Of a stretch of 64,000 bases of DNA, positions 44,081-52,180 are shown piece by piece; position 1 is the first letter of the stretch; each line of letters opens with the position of its first letter. The stretch is from Brenneria goodwinii. GTDB taxonomy: Bacteria > Pseudomonadota > Gammaproteobacteria > Enterobacterales > Enterobacteriaceae. The position numbers were made by a program, and so were the translations under genes. The notes under the pieces were generated by a model. That model did no database searches and was not told where the DNA came from. It worked only from the letters and a program-made list of their open reading frames with translations. Location: the NCBI RefSeq assembly GCF_002291445.1, contig NZ_CP014137.1:3162001-3226000 (forward strand), in the 5' to 3' direction.

Positions 44081-44974
44081 ATGTTTCAGTTCATCCTTGA
44101 TACGTTACTGCGCACCGCCGATCTGTCGCTGATCGCCGTGGGGCTTAGCCTGGTTTATGGGCTGGTGCGGTTCGCCAACGTCGCGCATGTGCAGTACGCC
44201 ATGGTGGGGTCGTTTATGACATTCGCCCTGCTACAGCTCGGATTTCCGTTTCTGTTGGCGATTCTGGCGGCCAGCGTGCTATGCGGCATCATGGCGACCT
44301 TATTGCATCACTGGATTTTCCGCCGGCTGGCCCAGGCCGGCCCGGCGAACGCCATGATCGGATCGCTGGCGCTGTCGATGATCCTGATCGCGCTGATTCT
44401 CGGCGTCGTCGGATCGTCGCCGCAGGGCTATAACCTGCCGCTCAGCCCGATGCTGTCGCTGGCCGGCAGCCACGTTTCACGCAATCAGCTATGGTCCGTC
44501 GCGGTGACGTTTCTACTGCTGATCGGTTTTTGCGCCCTGCTGTTCTACTCCTCGCTGGGGCGCTCGATTCGGGCGCTGGCCAGCAATCGCGATTTGGCCG
44601 CCGCCTCCGGGCTGAATGCCGATGCGCTGGTGCACATCGTCAATTTCATCGCCGGTACGCTGGCCGGATTGGGCGGCTCCATGCTGGCGATGAATGCCAG
44701 CGCTTATTTCAATCAGGGGAACGATTTACTGCTGCCGGTGCTGGCCGCCGCCATTCTGGGCGGATTGGGCAACCCAATGGGCGCGGTGCTGGGGGCTTTA
44801 CTGATCGCCGCCACCGAAACGCTGGTCACCAACCTCGATTTCGGCTGGCTGTTCGGCAGCGAACTGGTCTTTATTCCGGTGACCTATATTAACGCCGCCT
44901 CGTTCCTGATCCTGCTACTGGCGCTGCTGCTGCGCCCTTACGGCCTGTTTAACCGGGAGGTGCGCCGTGTCTGA
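44081..44974 (+). CDS. HAAT ABC transporter permease (LivH type)
   Basis: Inner-membrane permease of 297 aa with about eight hydrophobic segments. LivH hallmarks: LSLVYGLVRFANVAHVQYAMVG near the start, AASGLNADALVHIVNFIAGTLAGLGG in the middle, and AAILGGLGNPMGAVLGALLI. The ATG at 44081 is preceded by AGGAAGG. It overlaps the next gene by 8 bp. Confidence 0.9.
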   Translation: MFQFILDTLLRTADLSLIAVGLSLVYGLVRFANVAHVQYAMVGSFMTFALLQLGFPFLLAILAASVLCGIMATLLHHWIFRRLAQAGPANAMIGSLALSMILIALILGVVGSSPQGYNLPLSPMLSLAGSHVSRNQLWSVAVTFLLLIGFCALLFYSSLGRSIRALASNRDLAAASGLNADALVHIVNFIAGTLAGLGGSMLAMNASAYFNQGNDLLLPVLAAAILGGLGNPMGAVLGALLIAATETLVTNLDFGWLFGSELVFIPVTYINAASFLILLLALLLRPYGLFNREVRRV

Positions 44975-45857
44975 TTTTCTGCTCCATCTCATCTGCATCA
45001 CCGGTATCTATGCCCTGATCGCGCTGGCGTTGAATATTCAGGCCGGCTATGCCGGGCTGCTGAACTTCGGCCATATCGCCTTTGTCGGTATCGGCGCTTA
45101 CTCCGCCGGCATCGGCGCCCAGTTAGGGCTCTCTTTTATCGAAGCCTCCGCGATCGGTATGGCGCTGTCGATGCTGATCGGCGCGGGCATGGCGACGCTT
45201 GGCCGCCAACTGGCGGCCGACTATTGGGGGATCGCCACGCTGGCGGTGGCCGAAATCATCCGCACGATAGCGATCAATGAAGACCAATTGACCGGCGGCG
45301 CCCAGGGACTCGGCAACATTGTTCCGGCCTGGACGACCGACTCCCAGCAGCAGGACGGCGTTATTTTCGCCATCGTGATCCTACTGGCCGTGGCCTTAAT
45401 CACCCTGGCCTCGCTGCAACTGGGCAAAAGCCGCTTCGGCCGGGCGCTGCGGCTGATGCGGGAACAGCCCCAACTGGCCACCTGCATGGGCTACCACCTG
45501 CAATGGCTCAAATGCCGCACATTAATGTGCAGCGCCGCGATCGCCACCGGCGCGGGCATCATGCTGGCGTATTACACCAGCTACGTTAGCCCCGACTACC
45601 TGCTGTCTTCGGAAACCTTTCTGATCTGGAGTATGGTGATGATCGGCGGCATCGGCAACGTGGCCGGCGTATTGCTGGGCGTGCTGCTGGTGGAGTGCCT
45701 CTACACCTTTATTCCCTTCGCCAAAGACATTTTCAATATCAGTTCCGATATTACCGGCGCGCTGCGTCTGGGCGCCGTGGGCGTCATTCTGCTGGCCTGC
45801 CTGCTGGGCCGCGCCGGCGGTCTGTTGCCTGAACGACTAAGGAGAATACCGTCATGA
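44967..45857 (+). CDS. HAAT ABC transporter permease (LivM type)
   Basis: Permease of 296 aa, GTG start at 44967 with GGGAGG upstream, inside the end of the previous gene. It has the LivM signature YALIALALNIQAGYAGLLNFGHIAFVGIGAYS and the cytoplasmic coupling loop LGKSRFGRALRLMREQPQLA. About nine hydrophobic segments. Stop overlaps the next ATG by 4 bp. Confidence 0.9.
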   Translation: MSDFLLHLICITGIYALIALALNIQAGYAGLLNFGHIAFVGIGAYSAGIGAQLGLSFIEASAIGMALSMLIGAGMATLGRQLAADYWGIATLAVAEIIRTIAINEDQLTGGAQGLGNIVPAWTTDSQQQDGVIFAIVILLAVALITLASLQLGKSRFGRALRLMREQPQLATCMGYHLQWLKCRTLMCSAAIATGAGIMLAYYTSYVSPDYLLSSETFLIWSMVMIGGIGNVAGVLLGVLLVECLYTFIPFAKDIFNISSDITGALRLGAVGVILLACLLGRAGGLLPERLRRIPS

Positions 45858-46636
45858 CACCACTGATGCAGGCCGACGCCGTCAGCAAGGCTTTCGGCGG
45901 CAACCGGGTACTGGAAGGCGTGACCTTCACTCTGCAGCGGGGGGAGATCCTCGGTTTGCTGGGGCCCAACGGATCGGGTAAAAGCACGTTGCTCAACGCG
46001 ATCTCCGGTTTTACCCCCATCGACGGCGGCGCCATCCGGGTGGATGGACGGCGCATCGACCGGCTTCCCACCTACCGCATTATCAACGCCGGCGTAGCCA
46101 GAACCTTTCAACTTCCGGCGATGCCGGAAAAAATGACCGTCATGGAAGTGGTGATGGCCGCCGGAACCCGGCACCATGGCTTCTGGAGCAGTCTGCTGTC
46201 TCTGCCCGCCGCCCGGCGGGCCGAACGGGAAGACAAACAGAAAGCCCGGGCGCTGCTTGACGAACTGTTGCTGACCAAGGTTCGCGATCTGCCCGCCGCC
46301 GCGCTGTCGGGCGGACAAAAGAAACTGTTGGGCATCGCCTGCGCGCTGATGGGCGAACCGCAGATCCTGATGCTGGATGAGCCGATGGCGGGCGTGCATC
46401 CCAATCTGCGGCGCGACATTGTGGAAACGCTGCTGCGGCTGCAACGGGACGGGCTATCGCTGATGATTATCGAGCACGATATGCATTTCATTCGCGAACT
46501 CTGCCAACGCTGCATCGTATTGGACCGGGGCAAGATTGTCGCCGACTGCCGCCCCAATGAGCTGGCCGATAACCAACAGGTGCTGGATGCCTATCTTGGC
46601 CGCAGCACGCCGCTTTCATTACAGGAGGCCGTATGA
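45854..46636 (+). CDS. HAAT ABC transporter ATP-binding protein (LivG type)
   Basis: Cytoplasmic ATPase of 260 aa: Walker A GPNGSGKST, signature LSGGQKKLLGIACALM, Walker B ILMLDEP, and switch His in IIEHDMHFI. The LivG-type insert follows the Q-loop. Overlaps both neighbours by 4 bp, implying coupled translation. Confidence 0.92.
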   Translation: MTPLMQADAVSKAFGGNRVLEGVTFTLQRGEILGLLGPNGSGKSTLLNAISGFTPIDGGAIRVDGRRIDRLPTYRIINAGVARTFQLPAMPEKMTVMEVVMAAGTRHHGFWSSLLSLPAARRAEREDKQKARALLDELLLTKVRDLPAAALSGGQKKLLGIACALMGEPQILMLDEPMAGVHPNLRRDIVETLLRLQRDGLSLMIIEHDMHFIRELCQRCIVLDRGKIVADCRPNELADNQQVLDAYLGRSTPLSLQEAV

Positions 46637-47352
46637 TCAGACTGCATGAGGTGTTCGCCGGCTACACGCCCGGCATCGATATCCTGCAAGGGATTTCCCT
46701 GCGGGTTGATAATGCGGAAATCGTCACGTTGCTGGGTCCGAACGGCTGCGGCAAATCCACCCTGCTTAAATGCATCGCCGGTTATCTGCGCCCGCGCAGC
46801 GGACAGATCGTGCTGGACGATCGGGACGTCGGCCAGATCCCCATTCACCGGAAGGTGCGTGAGTGCTCGCTGGGGTTTGTGCCGCAAACCGATAACGTCT
46901 TTAACAACTTGACCATCAAGGAAAATCTGCAGATCGGCGGGCAATTTTTGCCGGACGGTCAACGCCGCCAGCGCATGGAAGAGCTGTGTGAGCGTTACCC
47001 GCTATTGCGCAAAAAGTGGCGCGCCATGGCCTCGGCGCTCTCCGGCGGGGAACGGCAGATACTGGCGCTGACCCGCGCCCTGATGCCGAAACCGTCGACG
47101 CTGCTGCTGGACGAGCCTTCCGCCGGGCTGTCGCCGAAAATGCTCTCAGACGTGTTCGCGGCGATCCAGGATATCCGGCGACAGGAGAAGGTGGCGATCC
47201 TGATGGTGGAACAGAACGCCATGGAAGCGCTGCACATTTCAGACCGCGCTTACGTGCTAGCGCTGGGCAAGGTGGCGCTTACCGGCAACGCCGGCGAGCT
47301 GCTGGACGATCCGCGCATGCGCGAACTGTACCTGGGCGGCCGGGCGGCCTGA
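46633..47352 (+). CDS. HAAT ABC transporter ATP-binding protein (LivF type)
   Basis: Second ATPase, 239 aa: Walker A GPNGCGKST, signature LSGGERQILALTRALM, Walker B LLLDEPSAGLSP, switch region MVEQNAMEAL, and the typical LivF tail ELYLGG. Last gene of the transporter operon. No clear terminator follows before the azuC-like gene on the other strand. Confidence 0.92.
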   Translation: MIRLHEVFAGYTPGIDILQGISLRVDNAEIVTLLGPNGCGKSTLLKCIAGYLRPRSGQIVLDDRDVGQIPIHRKVRECSLGFVPQTDNVFNNLTIKENLQIGGQFLPDGQRRQRMEELCERYPLLRKKWRAMASALSGGERQILALTRALMPKPSTLLLDEPSAGLSPKMLSDVFAAIQDIRRQEKVAILMVEQNAMEALHISDRAYVLALGKVALTGNAGELLDDPRMRELYLGGRAA

Positions 47353-47376
47353 CAATCGCCGATAATGGCCCCCCTC

Positions 47377-47405
47377 AAGTCCCTATATTTGTGTATAAGA
47401 GACAA
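47377..47405. mobile_element. Solo left end of a family 2 element
   Basis: Read on the minus strand this is TTGTCTCTTATACACAAAT followed by ATAGGGACTT, matching the first ~30 bp of family 2 copy A at about 25 positions. The body is missing. Its first 19 bases are also within a few mismatches of the Tn5 mosaic end. Confidence 0.5.
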
Positions 47406-47442
47406 CCCCTGTGAAGGGGAAGATCGGGGCGGGGTCAGAATC
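47404..47442. repeat. GC-rich palindromic repeat next to a family 2 end
   Basis: ACCCCTGTGAAGGGGA followed by a GGGGCGGGGTCAGAA tail; the same type as 21814-21849 and, as there, directly adjoining a family 2 terminus. Confidence 0.45.
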
Positions 47443-47448
47443 AAAAAA

Positions 47449-47526
47449 TTAGTGGATTGCTCCCGGCGGGACATCTTTATATGCATTGACGTAGGCATTA
47501 AAGATTTTCTTCAATAGATTACGCAT
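47449..47526 (-). CDS. azuC: AzuC-like 25-aa small protein (possible dual-function AzuCR RNA)
   Basis: A 25-codon gene: ATG at 47526, TAA at 47449, with AAGGTG 7 bp upstream. The protein is basic and amphipathic (RNLLKKIFNAY, then KDVPPG near the end). It follows E. coli AzuC (28 aa, from memory) in spacing and in the distinctive KDVPPG tail. AzuC is a small membrane-associated protein reported to bind the aerobic glycerol-3-phosphate dehydrogenase GlpD. Its mRNA, AzuCR, also acts as a base-pairing RNA and is linked to CRP/carbon status. A near-consensus promoter and a perfect CRP palindrome lie just upstream. Whether an RNA with a regulatory 3' part exists here cannot be seen. Confidence 0.72.
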   Translation of the reverse strand: MRNLLKKIFNAYVNAYKDVPPGAIH

Positions 47527-47577
47527 TCTGTTCACCTTGACTCATTACGTTGTAAGATTGTTACTCCAAGGTGAATA

Positions 47578-47606
47578 ATTGTACGATTTGCCATCATCGC
47601 ACGCAA
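47578..47606 (-). promoter_or_regulatory. Promoter of the azuC-like gene
   Basis: On the minus strand TTGCGT (47606-47601), 17 bp, TACAAT (47583-47578); five or four matches to each sigma-70 hexamer with ideal spacing. The predicted start is about 47571, giving a 5' leader of ~45 nt. Confidence 0.65.
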
Positions 47607-47612
47607 GTTTTT

Positions 47613-47628
47613 TGTGACGCGCATCACA
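47613..47628. promoter_or_regulatory. Perfect CRP site upstream of the azuC-like gene
   Basis: TGTGA-CGCGCA-TCACA inside a longer palindrome with T/A-rich arms (TTTTTTGTGA / TCACAAAAAA). All ten core bases match. Centred about 50 bp upstream of the predicted azuC start, directly adjoining its -35; it could also act on mdtG, which is divergent. Confidence 0.8.
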
Positions 47629-47903
47629 AAAAATACAGATTTTACGACAAGGCGCCATCCCACATGCCAATAGCGGCAAACCGGTATCCTCACGCCATTG
47701 ATTGTTGAATGTTTTTGTTGCGAATAGTTACCGGAGTGTTGAACAACAAATTAGCACACTATGTTATGCTCGTAGCACGAGATGAATTACCCGTAATCTT
47801 ACGGTGTTTGTTGATATTCATACGCGATGAATTTCATCAAATTACTTTCTGACGCTTAATTTCACCATTGGCAACCCGCTTACAAAGGCTCGCCCCGCAC
47901 ACC

Positions 47904-49097
47904 ATGGAAACCTGGAAACTTAATCTATTCTCGGCCTGGCTGGGATGTTTTTTTACCGGCTTGGCCATGAGTCAGATATTGCCCTTTCTGCCGCTGTACA
48001 TCGAGCAACTTGGCGTACATTCACATGAGTCATTAAGTCTCTGGTCTGGCGTTATCTTCAGTTCCTCATTTCTGGTTTCTGCGATTGTCGCACCGTTATG
48101 GGGAAGTCTGGCCGACCGAAAAGGGCGCAAACTGATGCTGCTGCGCGCGGCGCTTGGCATGTCCATCGTCATGGCGCTGCAAGGCTTTGCCACCAACGTA
48201 TGGCAGCTATTTTTTCTACGTTCCATGATGGGGCTGACGTCAGGTTTTATCCCTAACGCCATGGCGCTGATCGCCTCGCAGGTACCGCGCGAAAAGAGCG
48301 GCTGGGCGCTGGGAACCTTGTCTACCGGACAGATTTCCGGGGTGATTCTCGGCCCGCTGTTGGGCGGATTTATGGCCGACTATATCGGCCTGCGCATCGT
48401 CTTTTTCGTGACGGCCGGCATGTTGTTCACCAGCTTTTTGATTACGCTTTTTGCGATAAAAGAAAGCGTCGTCAAAGTCAGTAAAGCGGATCGCCTGAGC
48501 GGTAAAGCGGTGTTTACCACCCTGCCCTACCCGATGTTGATCGTGGGGCTGTTTATCACCACCATGATGATCCAACTGGCAAACGGCTCCATCAACCCGA
48601 TTCTGACGCTGTTCATCCGCGACCTTGCACCCGACAGTAATAATATCGCCTTTATCAGCGGCGTTATCGCCTCCGTTCCCGGCGTATCGGCCCTGTTGGC
48701 CGCCCCTCGCCTCGGCCGACTGGGCGATCGCATCGGCGCGCACCGCATACTGATCGCCGCCCTGGCGTTCAGCGTGGTGTTATTCTGTTTGATGTCGGTA
48801 ATCCAAACGCCAACCCAGCTTGGCATACTGCGCTTTATGCTGGGATTTGCCGATGGCGCGCTGATGCCCGCGGTACAGTCGCTGCTGGTAAAATACAGCA
48901 GCCAACAGGTAACCGGCCGCATCTTTGGCTATAATCAGTCATTCATGTATTTGGGCAACGTCGCCGGTCCGTTAATCGGCTCAAGCGTTTCAGCCATGGC
49001 GGGCTTCCGCTGGGTCTTTCTGACAACCGCGTTTCTGGTGTTGTGCAACGCCATACAAATCGCATTAAATTTCCGTCAGATCGCCAAAAAACCTTGA
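47904..49097 (+). CDS. mdtG: MdtG, major-facilitator multidrug efflux transporter
   Basis: DHA1-family drug:H+ antiporter of about 397 aa with 12 membrane segments. Motif A is GSLADRKGRKLMLLR; the QVPREKSGWALGTLSTGQISG region is the hallmark of MdtG (fosfomycin and deoxycholate in E. coli). The ATG at 47904 is preferred by comparison with E. coli, although no strong ribosome site precedes it. A TTG twelve codons upstream (47868) is an alternative. Monocistronic by position. Confidence 0.88.
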   Translation: METWKLNLFSAWLGCFFTGLAMSQILPFLPLYIEQLGVHSHESLSLWSGVIFSSSFLVSAIVAPLWGSLADRKGRKLMLLRAALGMSIVMALQGFATNVWQLFFLRSMMGLTSGFIPNAMALIASQVPREKSGWALGTLSTGQISGVILGPLLGGFMADYIGLRIVFFVTAGMLFTSFLITLFAIKESVVKVSKADRLSGKAVFTTLPYPMLIVGLFITTMMIQLANGSINPILTLFIRDLAPDSNNIAFISGVIASVPGVSALLAAPRLGRLGDRIGAHRILIAALAFSVVLFCLMSVIQTPTQLGILRFMLGFADGALMPAVQSLLVKYSSQQVTGRIFGYNQSFMYLGNVAGPLIGSSVSAMAGFRWVFLTTAFLVLCNAIQIALNFRQIAKKP

Positions 49098-49105
49098 ACA
49101 GACCC

Positions 49106-49135
49106 GTCATACCGCTCGCTTAAGCCCGGTATGAC
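49106..49135 (+). terminator. Inverted repeat after mdtG
   Basis: Nine-bp arms GTCATACCG / CGGTATGAC with a 12-nt loop, 8 bp after the mdtG stop. No T-run follows, so factor-independent termination is doubtful. Confidence 0.4.
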
Positions 49136-49444
49136 TCATCTCTTCGCGTCGCGCCCCGGCCAACCATCACCGGCGCTTAAAACGTTTGCGCATTTATTGG
49201 GGAAACGCGCTGATGAGCTGCCCCCTCATCCTGTCCGCCCCTCGCCTCCCGCCCTTGAAACAGGCGGCGGCATTATCAAAAACGCTGGAATTTCATAAAG
49301 ATCGGGCTGAATCCCCGTACTGTGGCGGCCTAGCGATCGTCACGTAAATGACACACCCGTTATTTAAGCTCCAGTGATTTTCATAATCAAAAGCGCCCGC
49401 GCCCAATAGATGCTGGACGACGGGTACACACAAGAGTGAATAAG
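49136..49444. other. Gene-free gap before the phytase-like gene
   Basis: About 310 bp with no gene. A GTCA-CGTAAA-TGAC inverted pair lies at about 49339-49352. A phrase reading CTGAATCCCCGTACTGTGG superficially recalls cobalamin-riboswitch text but the rest of that fold is not there. It presumably contains the promoter of the next gene. Confidence 0.4.
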
Positions 49445-50806
49445 ATGAAACATAATGTATTACCGCTATTGCTAGCCGGACTGGTTCCGTTAAACGCCCT
49501 GGCCGATGGTGAAAAAGTCACCCGCTATGTCGTTACTTTTCCCTCTGGAGAGCGTGTCGTTTATCAGGGGAAATTTGCCGGTAATTTTCCCAACGGTTTA
49601 CCGATAGGGATTGGTTCCGGTCTCCATTTTGCGGGTAAACAGGGCGACGACCTGCTGTTTACCACGCTGACCGATCGCGGCCCCAACACCGATGCGCCGC
49701 TGGTGGGAAATAAAGAAGCCAAGATCTTCGCCAACCCGGATTTCACCCCGTTGGTGATGGATATCAAAGTCAGCGCCACGCAAGCGCAGGCTATCAATCC
49801 GCGCCCGTTGCATGACGAACATGGGCCGGTGAATGGTCTGCCGTTACCGGGCGATTTAATCGGTACAACCAACGAAGTGGCGTTAAATGACGCGCTGCTT
49901 CCCCTTAACACCAGTAAACGCGGTCTGGATACCGAAGGGATCACGCCGGATGGCAAAGGCGGTTTCTGGCTGTGCGATGAATACGGTCCGTTCCTGATCC
50001 ATATTGATGCGCAAGGGAAAATTCTGAAAAAATTCGGCCCGACGCCGGCTGGCGGCGAACAGTCCGTCGCCACCGGTCTGCCCAATATCATCAAATGGCG
50101 TCAGCCCAACCGTGGCTTTGAGGGATTGACCCGGCTACCGAACGGCACTCTGGTTATGGCGCTGCAAAGCACGCTGGATATTAATGAAAAAAGTAAGAAC
50201 AAAGCACGCTTCACCCGTCTGGTGATGTTCAACCCGGAAACCGGCGCCAGCCGCATGGTGGGCTACCCCATCAATTTCGACAGTTATAAGAAAGCCAAAG
50301 ATGCCAAAATCGGCGATATTGTCGCGCTAGATAATCAACGCATCCTGTTGGTCGAACAGGGCGAAGATAAAGACCAGCAAATACAAAACCGCATTTATCT
50401 GGTGGATTTAAGCCACGCCACCGATCTGACGCCGTTTGACGCGGACGGCAAATCGCCGGAATTCGACGATCGCGAACGGTTGGAAAAACGCGGCATTCGC
50501 CTGGCGCAAAAACAGGAACTGGTCGATCTGCGCAAACTGGGTTGGCGGCAGGAAAAGGTTGAAGGTTTGGCTATTGTCGATGGACAAACGCTGGCCATCA
50601 TCAACGATAACGATTTCGGCCTGCACGCCGTGCTGAAATCTCCGCTGAAAGCAAAAGACAAAGCCGACGATTATCAGGTCAGCAAGGACGGCAAACTCAC
50701 TAGGGATGGCAAAGCCACCGACGCCACGCTGGAGATCGTTCCGTTGCAAAAGCCGGCGTCTGACAATGAACTGTGGCTGATTAAACTGGATCGTCCTTTG
50801 CCGTAA
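49445..50806 (+). CDS. Secreted esterase-like/phytase-like beta-propeller protein
   Basis: About 453 aa from the ATG at 49445; a GTG three codons earlier is also possible. Signal peptide to about residue 20 (PLNALA-DG). The mature part matches the 'esterase-like activity of phytase' family (PF13449): DRGPNTDAP, LDTEGITPDGKGGFWLCDEYGPFL, NRGFEGLTRLPNG and VEGLAIVDGQTLAIINDNDFG are typical blade motifs with acidic metal-binding loops. It is periplasmic or extracellular and probably acts on phosphate esters; true substrate not known. Confidence 0.82.
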   Translation: MKHNVLPLLLAGLVPLNALADGEKVTRYVVTFPSGERVVYQGKFAGNFPNGLPIGIGSGLHFAGKQGDDLLFTTLTDRGPNTDAPLVGNKEAKIFANPDFTPLVMDIKVSATQAQAINPRPLHDEHGPVNGLPLPGDLIGTTNEVALNDALLPLNTSKRGLDTEGITPDGKGGFWLCDEYGPFLIHIDAQGKILKKFGPTPAGGEQSVATGLPNIIKWRQPNRGFEGLTRLPNGTLVMALQSTLDINEKSKNKARFTRLVMFNPETGASRMVGYPINFDSYKKAKDAKIGDIVALDNQRILLVEQGEDKDQQIQNRIYLVDLSHATDLTPFDADGKSPEFDDRERLEKRGIRLAQKQELVDLRKLGWRQEKVEGLAIVDGQTLAIINDNDFGLHAVLKSPLKAKDKADDYQVSKDGKLTRDGKATDATLEIVPLQKPASDNELWLIKLDRPLP

Positions 50807-50822
50807 CAGAATGACAACAGGT

Positions 50823-50844
50823 GCTGCCACAAGCAGCGATTTTT
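50823..50844 (+). terminator. Probable intrinsic terminator after the phytase-like gene
   Basis: GCTGC-CACAA-GCAGC followed two bases later by five T's; short stem, moderate strength, 16 bp after the stop codon. Confidence 0.5.
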
Positions 50845-50972
50845 ATGCCCCTCACTAATAACCTGATGGTTTATATACAAATGTTGTATAAAAACCTCAA
50901 TCCGCTGGTGATGACCTTACGGCAGCAGTAGGATCAATGCGATTTTTCTATCGTCAAACGAAGGAGGTTAAG

Positions 50973-51179
50973 GTGTACAAGGCGTATGACAGATACAGGA
51001 ATCCACTCGATGCCGGTTACCGCGTGATGCAAAGCGATTCTCGACTGGTGGGAACCATTGCGGCTATTCATACAGAAAATCTGAAACGTGAAGAAGTCCG
51101 CCGTTCAAAATGTGTCGAGTTGAAAGGGGTTAAAGGGTATTTCGCCCCGCAAGAACTGATGTGTCTTAGCCGAGCCTGA
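50973..51179 (+). CDS. Small protein of unknown function (68 aa)
   Basis: The start is the GTG at 50973 because a perfect AAGGAGG lies 5 bp upstream; the ATG 12 codons earlier has none. The protein is basic, without signal peptide or membrane segment (YKAYDRYRNPLDAGYRVM ... VRRSKCVELKGVKGYF). One cysteine mid-sequence and one near the end. I do not recognise the family. Solitary, convergent with rspR. Confidence 0.6.
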   Translation: MYKAYDRYRNPLDAGYRVMQSDSRLVGTIAAIHTENLKREEVRRSKCVELKGVKGYFAPQELMCLSRA

Positions 51180-51236
51180 TTCTTAGGATGCGTGGTTTTG
51201 TAACGCGCGGTTTTATGATGCAGTGTTTTTGTATAT

Positions 51237-51259
51237 TCGGGCGTCGTCTTGTCGCCCGA
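51237..51259. terminator. Hairpin in the convergent gap before rspR
   Basis: TCGGGCG / CGCCCGA arms with a 9-nt loop between the 68-aa gene and the end of rspR. T-runs are weak on both strands. Confidence 0.35.
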
Positions 51260-51311
51260 TATTGTGTTTCTGACCTGGCCTTTCTTATGCCGCCCCAGCC
51301 AATCTCTTCAT

Positions 51312-51998
51312 TCAGGTGCGTTCAAACCAATCGCTGTTCTGTTCCGCAATCGGCGTAATCGAGTAAATCATCTCCTGCAGATGCTCGCGCATGGCTTTTT
51401 CAGCCGCATCGGGATCGCGGTTTTTCAATCCGTCAAAAATAAGATAATGCTGCTGAATCAGATTCTGTGGCGGGGAAACCTGACCCAGGCTGAGGAAACG
51501 CACCCTGTCCATTGTCGCCTTAATTGACTCGATGGTTTCCCAGGCCAGCGAACACTTTGCAATCTGGGTCAAAAACTGATGAAAACTGTCATCAAGACTC
51601 AGAAACTCGCGTATCTGTTCATTCTGTGCGGCCAGCTCCTGACGGCGCAGATTATGTTCCAGCGACAGCAGTTGCTCATCGGTGACCTGCTTGGCGGCGC
51701 GGCGCACAATCGCACACTCCAGCGCCTGACGGATGAAGCGCGCATCCGCCACCCGCTGTTCGGAAATTTTCATCACAAAGGTGCCGCGCTGCGGCAATAT
51801 CTGCACCAGTCCGGACTCAGCCAGCTTGATAAACGCCTCCCTGACCGGCTGGCGGGACACCTCGAAACGCGTTGATATTTCTTTTTCAGACAGCAGCTTA
51901 CCCGGAGGAATATTGCATTCCACGATGTCTTTACGCAGTACGCGATAAATTTGCTGATTTACAGGCTCATTGTTGTTGATTTGAAAAGAGTTATCCAT
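51312..51998 (-). CDS. rspR: RspR, GntR/FCD repressor of the rspAB locus
   Basis: 228 aa, the same length as E. coli RspR (YdfH). Winged HTH: PVNQQIYRVLRKDIV, then LSEKEISTRFEVSRQPVREAF. The FCD domain (~85-220) has FLSLDDSFHQFLTQIA and the conserved end EQNSDWF. In E. coli it represses rspAB, and D-mannonate-type acids relieve it. Here it sits 3' of the ydfI-ydfJ-rspB-rspA block in the same orientation, matching its neighbours in E. coli. Confidence 0.9.
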   Translation of the reverse strand: MDNSFQINNNEPVNQQIYRVLRKDIVECNIPPGKLLSEKEISTRFEVSRQPVREAFIKLAESGLVQILPQRGTFVMKISEQRVADARFIRQALECAIVRRAAKQVTDEQLLSLEHNLRRQELAAQNEQIREFLSLDDSFHQFLTQIAKCSLAWETIESIKATMDRVRFLSLGQVSPPQNLIQQHYLIFDGLKNRDPDAAEKAMREHLQEMIYSITPIAEQNSDWFERT

Positions 51999-52130
51999 TC
52001 AGCCGTTTTCTACCCGAGATATTTGCCGATTATGATACATGTTTCACGCTTATCGCCCTAGGTGTAATTGTTGCAAAAATACGGATGTCCAGATACATCC
52101 GACGGATAAAAATAGGATAGAAACAGGATA

Positions 52131-52162
52131 AAAAGCACGGTCAGTTAATAACTCGTGCTTTT
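52131..52162 (-). terminator. Terminator after the rsp/ydf block
   Basis: Stem AAAAGCACG / CGTGCTTTT with a 14-nt loop, followed on the minus strand by TTTTT; 19 bp after the ydfI stop and before rspR. It separates rspR from the upstream genes. The symmetrical A/T ends allow use in both directions. Confidence 0.75.
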
Positions 52163-52180
52163 CCAGAATTGCGGTGTGGA

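Noticed and set aside
47390..47405. Nextera/Tn5 adapter contamination (TGTGTATAAGAGACA)
   Set aside because: The match to the genomic family 2 element extends beyond the adapter sequence, and a palindromic repeat adjoins it as at copy A, so a natural relic is more likely; read mapping would settle it.
49290..49330. Cobalamin-riboswitch-like phrase before the phytase-like gene
   Set aside because: Only a short CTGAATCCCCGTACTG resemblance; the B12-box and other conserved helices are not there, and the downstream gene is not a cobalamin gene.
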